Source: Sulfitobacter sp. D7
Lineage (GTDB): Bacteria > Pseudomonadota > Alphaproteobacteria > Rhodobacterales > Rhodobacteraceae
NCBI RefSeq assembly: GCF_003611275.1
Contig: NZ_CP020695.1
Span: forward strand, 129,277-193,276
Reading direction: 5' to 3'
DNA length: 64,000 nucleotides
Shown: in pieces, positions 60,902 through 64,000 of the stretch
Layout of the letters: each line of letters opens with the position of its first letter
Position numbering within the stretch: position 1 is the first letter of the stretch
Notes under the pieces: model-generated
Databases searched by the model: none
The model's input: only the letters and a program-made list of their open reading frames with translations
What the model was told of the DNA's origin: nothing
Position numbers and translations under genes: made by a program

Positions 60902-61383
60902 CCCTCAAACTCGCCCGCGCGATCCATTTCGATGAGAGCGACCGCAACGTCTTCGCCTCACCCGCCCGCACAGGGGAATGGTGCATCTCTGGCGGATTCG
61001 AGTTTTCCGATTGGACCGAGGGCGACCTGACTGGCAAAGCCCGCCAAGCCTTCGCCAACGGCTGGCTCGGGCTCGAAACCTTTGGCCGCGTTACCTTTGT
61101 CGCCGTGACCCAGATCGAAGAAGCCGAGGTAGAGACCCTCGCCGCGCTCCTGGCGCAGCATTTCGTCACCTACTACGGTGCACCTTCGGTCGATGCCGCG
61201 CGTCCCGTAGCGAAAGAGGAGTTGGCCCAGATGATCGACCTCTGCGCCGATCACGCGCCCAACTGTCTGCTCACCGTGGCGCGCGAGTTGACCGACGCGG
61301 GCGTCCGTGAAAGCTTTCGCATGATCCAGCCGCAGGATGCAGGACTAGAGCAATTCGCGATCCACGGCGACCTGCCCGAGTGA
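60898..61383 (+). CDS. DUF6505-like protein
   Basis: 161 residues from the ATG at 60898 (ATGA overlap); a longer in-frame reading starts within the preceding gene. Sequence landmarks: LARAIHFDESDRNVFASPAR, GEWCISGGFEFSDW, TGKARQAFANGWLGLETFGR, and VTFVAVTQIEEAEVETLAA. No signal or cofactor motif. I associate it with the family labelled DUF6505 that follows DUF4444 genes in Rhodobacterales, with moderate certainty. Last gene of the rightward accessory operon. Confidence 0.7.
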   Translation: MTLKLARAIHFDESDRNVFASPARTGEWCISGGFEFSDWTEGDLTGKARQAFANGWLGLETFGRVTFVAVTQIEEAEVETLAALLAQHFVTYYGAPSVDAARPVAKEELAQMIDLCADHAPNCLLTVARELTDAGVRESFRMIQPQDAGLEQFAIHGDLPE

Positions 61384-61413
61384 ACCATCCGCGCCGGTTT
61401 GGGCGCGGATGGT
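61384..61413. terminator. Bidirectional terminator between accessory operon and tup operon
   Basis: Perfect 12-bp stem ACCATCCGCGCC / GGCGCGGATGGT with a 6-nt loop, whose first bases follow the stop at 61383 directly; 13 nt from the convergent tupA stop. Confidence 0.88.
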
Positions 61414-61425
61414 CTCTAACTCAGG

Positions 61426-62238
61426 TTATTCGGCACCTTCCGCGTTGAACACGAATAGTGTCTCACCATTGATCTTATAGTCGTTGATCAGCGCTTTCGC
61501 CCGGTCGGAGGTCAGCCAGTCTTCGAGCTTCAGAGCCAGATCATTTTTGACATGGCCGTGACGCTCGGGGTTCACCGGCAGATAGGCATATTGGTTAAAC
61601 AGAACCGGATCGCCCGCATAGAGCAACGCCAGATCCCCCTTGTTGCCGAAGTTCAGCCAGCTTGCCCGGTCCGACATCACATAGGCAGGCATCCCCGAGG
61701 CGGTGTTGAGCGCCGCCCCCATGCCTGCCCCGACGGCGCTATACCAATCGCCGAACTCTGCCGGATCGACCCCCGCTTCGCCCCAGAGAGACAGTTCCTT
61801 CTTATGCGTGCCGCTGTCGTCCCCTCGGCTCACGAAATCAGACTCTTTGCCGGCGATTGCGCTCAATGCTTCGGTGGCCGCACCCGAGGATGCGATGCCC
61901 GCCGGATCGCTTGTTGGACCGATGAAGACGAAATCGTTGTACATGATTTCCGTTCGGTGGCTGCCGAACCCGGCGTCGACGAAAGCCTCCTCGGCTTTGC
62001 GCGAATGGACCAGGATCGCGTCCACGTCCCCGGATTCGCCTAGCTTGATCGCCTGGCCGGTCCCGACGACCAACAATTGCACATCGAGATCAAGATCCGC
62101 TGCGATCTGAGGCAAGAGAACATCCGCGAGACCGGAGTTATTGAACGATGTCGTCACCGCCATTTTCATCACGTCCGCGGCCTGCGCCGCACCGCTCATC
62201 GCCAGCGCGGAAATTGCGCCTACAATCCAATGTTTCAT
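61426..62238 (-). CDS. tupA: Tungstate-binding protein TupA
   Basis: 270 residues with a Sec signal (ISALAMSGAAQA-AD). The TupA signature is present: AVTTSFNNSGLADVL at the oxyanion site, GDVDAILVHSRKAEEAFVDA, EIMYNDFVFIGPTSDPAG and VSRGDDSGTHKKELSLW. These distinguish it from ModA and WtpA. It captures tungstate in the periplasm for TupB/TupC. Third gene of its operon (tupB-tupC-tupA), overlapping tupC by 4 bp. Its place beside the formate dehydrogenase locus suggests supply of tungsten to that enzyme. Confidence 0.93.
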   Translation of the reverse strand: MKHWIVGAISALAMSGAAQAADVMKMAVTTSFNNSGLADVLLPQIAADLDLDVQLLVVGTGQAIKLGESGDVDAILVHSRKAEEAFVDAGFGSHRTEIMYNDFVFIGPTSDPAGIASSGAATEALSAIAGKESDFVSRGDDSGTHKKELSLWGEAGVDPAEFGDWYSAVGAGMGAALNTASGMPAYVMSDRASWLNFGNKGDLALLYAGDPVLFNQYAYLPVNPERHGHVKNDLALKLEDWLTSDRAKALINDYKINGETLFVFNAEGAE

Positions 62239-62945
62239 TCTACGATATCTCCTCTTAAAAATGCCTGCGCCTCTGGGGTCTCAGGTCGGTTGAAAAACAT
62301 AGTCGCGGGACCGGCCTCATGCAGACGGCCCCCCAGAAGGAACAAGACATCGTCGGCCAAACGGCGGGCTTGACCGTGGTCATGTGTCGAAAGGATCAGC
62401 CGCGTGCCGGCAGATTTCGCCAATTGCAAAATCGCCTCGATCTCGCGGGTCGCACGGCCATCCAATGCGGCACAGGGCTCATCGAGAAACAGCAGCTTGG
62501 GCTTGCAGATCAGGGCGCGGGCGAGGGCCAGTTTCTGCTGCTCGCCACCCGATAGCACAGGGGCTGCGCGGCCCAAAAGCGGCTCTAACCCGACGCGCGC
62601 GGCCCATTCCTCCGCCGCCTGACGGGCCTCTGCCTTTGCGACACCACGCAGGCGCAACGGATAGACAAGGTTCTCCAAAACCGTGCGCCGGAGCATGACG
62701 GGCCGCTGGAAAACGAATGCCTGATGATGCCGCGCCTCTTCGGTCGTGCAGGCCCAGTCGATCCGCCCCGCAGAGAGCCGCGCGGTGCCATGCAGCAATT
62801 GCAACAGCGTGGTTTTGCCCGCGCCGTTCGGGCCGATAACGACCGTGGCGCCCTGCCCGTCTAGCGTCAGATCAATCGGTCCCACCAGCCGTTGCCCGCG
62901 TCTTCGGCTTTCGACCGCGCTGGCCTGCATCGGGAAAAGCTGCAT
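62235..62945 (-). CDS. tupC: Tungstate ABC transporter ATPase TupC
   Basis: 236 residues from the ATG at 62945, coupled to tupB by an ATGA overlap. Walker A VIGPNGAGKTTLLQLL, Q-loop AFVFQRPVML, signature LSGGEQQKLALARAL, Walker B LLFLDEPCAALDGRA, H-loop ILSTHDHGQARRLADDV. No C-terminal TOBE/MOP oxyanion-sensing domain is present, so transport inhibition by cytosolic tungstate of the ModC kind is not expected. Confidence 0.92.
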   Translation of the reverse strand: MQLFPMQASAVESRRRGQRLVGPIDLTLDGQGATVVIGPNGAGKTTLLQLLHGTARLSAGRIDWACTTEEARHHQAFVFQRPVMLRRTVLENLVYPLRLRGVAKAEARQAAEEWAARVGLEPLLGRAAPVLSGGEQQKLALARALICKPKLLFLDEPCAALDGRATREIEAILQLAKSAGTRLILSTHDHGQARRLADDVLFLLGGRLHEAGPATMFFNRPETPEAQAFLRGDIVE

Positions 62946-63649
62946 CACCACCGGCCCTCCCGTTCGGTGCGGCCCAGCCAATGGATCGCGAGATTCACCG
63001 CCACGGCCAGCCCGATCAGTACGAAACCGAGGGCGAGCGCCAAGGCAAACTCTCCCTTCCCGGTCTCAAGCGCGATCGCGGTGGTCAACACCCGCGTCGC
63101 ATGGTCGATATTGCCCCCGACGATCATGATCGCCCCCACCTCCCCAATCGCGCGGCCAAAACCTGCGAGCGCGGCAGTGAGGAGCGCACGGCGGGAATCC
63201 CAAAGCAGGGTCCGTATCTTTTGGCCCTGCGTGACATTCATCGAAATCAACAGATCATGATATTCCTGCCAAAGTTCGCGGATCGACTGATGCGCGATCG
63301 AGGCAATGAGCGGCACGATAATGATCACCTGCGCTATGATCATCGCCGTGGGGGTAAAAAGCAGCCCCAACACGCCAAGGGGCCCGGAGCGGGAAAGGAC
63401 CACATAAACGATGAGCCCCACCACGACCGGCGGCAGCCCCATGAGCGCATTTAAAACCGCGATCACCAAGCGCCGTGCGCGAAACCGTTTTACGGCGACC
63501 AATGCCGCGAGGGGGAGGGCAATCAGGCAGGCAACGACCAAGGCGGAGACGGTCACCTGCAATGACCGACCGGCGATCTCAACCAACTCGGGATCAAGCG
63601 TGAAGACAAGCCAAAAGGCCTGCGTCAGTCCGCTCCAAATATCGACCAT
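62945..63649 (-). CDS. tupB: Tungstate ABC transporter permease TupB
   Basis: 234 residues with five or six helices. SLQVTVSALVVACLIALPLA, LMGLPPVVVGLIVYVVLSRS, and the cytoplasmic EAA-like loop LLWDSRRALLTAALAGFGRAIGEVGAIMIVGGN, which is typical of the TupB/MolB-like branch. First gene of tupBCA. No ribosome site stronger than GGGATGG is visible, but the ATG at 63649 fits the family start. Confidence 0.9.
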   Translation of the reverse strand: MVDIWSGLTQAFWLVFTLDPELVEIAGRSLQVTVSALVVACLIALPLAALVAVKRFRARRLVIAVLNALMGLPPVVVGLIVYVVLSRSGPLGVLGLLFTPTAMIIAQVIIIVPLIASIAHQSIRELWQEYHDLLISMNVTQGQKIRTLLWDSRRALLTAALAGFGRAIGEVGAIMIVGGNIDHATRVLTTAIALETGKGEFALALALGFVLIGLAVAVNLAIHWLGRTEREGRW

Positions 63650-64000
63650 CCCGCAGTGGCCTCCCCCGACTTGGGGCCCAAAGCCCCCTTTTCCCGCACA
63701 GTGTCAGGACTGACCTGCCGACGCCAGAGCCACCGGGACCGAAATTGCCGGAAGAGACAGACTGGCTTGAAACTCACCGTGATCTCGGCCGCGCAAGGTC
63801 AGGATGACCCTTCCCATGATTCTCGCAAATCGGGTATGTGGCTCTAACTACGGCAAAACCGCGAAATGCTGGCCATCCAGCTCATGATGAGCTCATTCTC
63901 ATTTCCAAGGATAGTTTTAACAAATAATTACAGACCCTTAGACGTAAAAGCCCGGACTATCTTTGATCGTAGCTCCGACTATCGATGCCGTCTTTCCCTC
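63650..64000. promoter_or_regulatory. 351-bp region upstream of tupBCA (no confident gene)
   Basis: I see no gene I can support; a 37-codon frame on the minus strand is too short and has no family resemblance. Structural features are a hairpin GGGGC-CCAAA-GCCCC at about 63673-63687 followed on the plus strand by CTTTT, a dyad GTCAG-GA-CTGAC at 63703-63714, and a perfect 6+3+6 dyad AGCTCA-TGA-TGAGCT at 63879-63893. The last 100 bases are AT-richer and may hold the promoter; GACTATC occurs twice near 63955-63982. Confidence 0.45.

Noticed and set aside
63740..63850. 37-codon frame on the minus strand upstream of tupB
   Set aside because: It has no convincing ribosome site or similarity and is too short to support; it is treated as part of the control region.

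Overview
The window is a GC-rich stretch of about 64 kb from the chromosome (or a large replicon) of an alphaproteobacterium, most likely a marine Roseobacter-group member of the Rhodobacterales. The reasons are: three TRAP-type transport systems, FadR-type GntR regulators, a urease operon in the order D-A-(small membrane gene)-B-C-E-F-G, a DUF2793 protein, and a periplasmic formate dehydrogenase with DUF3305/DUF3306/DUF6494/DUF4444-type companions. I saw no rRNA, tRNA, CRISPR array, insertion sequence or prophage block. Gene density is high, genes are often joined by 4-bp stop/start overlaps, and convergent genes are separated by strong hairpins.

Layout. (1) 1-8.9 kb: a sugar-acid catabolic cluster. 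It holds a UxaA/GarD-type dehydratase (cut by the window edge), a GntR regulator, an RraA-like aldolase, a DHDPS-family enzyme, an IlvD/Edd sugar-acid dehydratase, an HpcH/HpaI aldolase, a ketoglutarate-semialdehyde-type dehydrogenase and a 2-hydroxyacid dehydrogenase. A 12-bp near-palindrome, CTNATATATTAG-like, lies in both divergent promoters here and again before a short-chain dehydrogenase at 19.4 kb, so one regulator probably controls all three. (2) 9-18.7 kb: a divergon. Leftward it encodes two GntR regulators, LarE, LarB and a NIPSNAP protein. Rightward it encodes a TAXI-TRAP transporter, a thiamine-diphosphate enzyme and a FAD-linked 2-hydroxyacid dehydrogenase. (3) 19.6-21.2 kb: a NemR-like TetR regulator and a zinc-free MDR reductase. 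(4) 21.4-26.6 kb: a complete urease operon. (5) 26.7-32.8 kb: UDP-glucose dehydrogenase, a lone DUF2793 phage-tail-like protein, a threonine/serine dehydratase, an aminotransferase and a serine beta-lactamase-fold protein. (6) 32.9-38.1 kb: mdeR-mdeA-mdeB for methionine breakdown, plus an isoaspartyl peptidase. (7) 38.2-44.8 kb: two DctQM permease pairs with two DctP proteins in a shuffled arrangement. (8) 44.8-47.7 kb: an orphan ParA-like ATPase and a polar amino acid ABC transporter. (9) 48-63.6 kb: a formate dehydrogenase locus with an unusual NtrC-type response regulator lacking GAFTGA, three structural subunits, maturation proteins, a polyferredoxin, an Mrp ATPase and a tungstate transporter tupBCA.

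How the parts fit. The TRAP systems import organic acids. The first cluster would take a sugar acid to 2-oxoglutarate (two dehydrations, then semialdehyde oxidation) or to pyruvate plus an aldehyde (aldolase branch). Methionine lyase yields 2-oxobutyrate for MdeB. Urease yields ammonia, and formate oxidation supplies electrons to quinone. Tungstate uptake next to a Cys-type formate dehydrogenase points to a tungsten enzyme. LarB/LarE and urease both depend on nickel, but no nickel importer, LarC or LarA is visible here.
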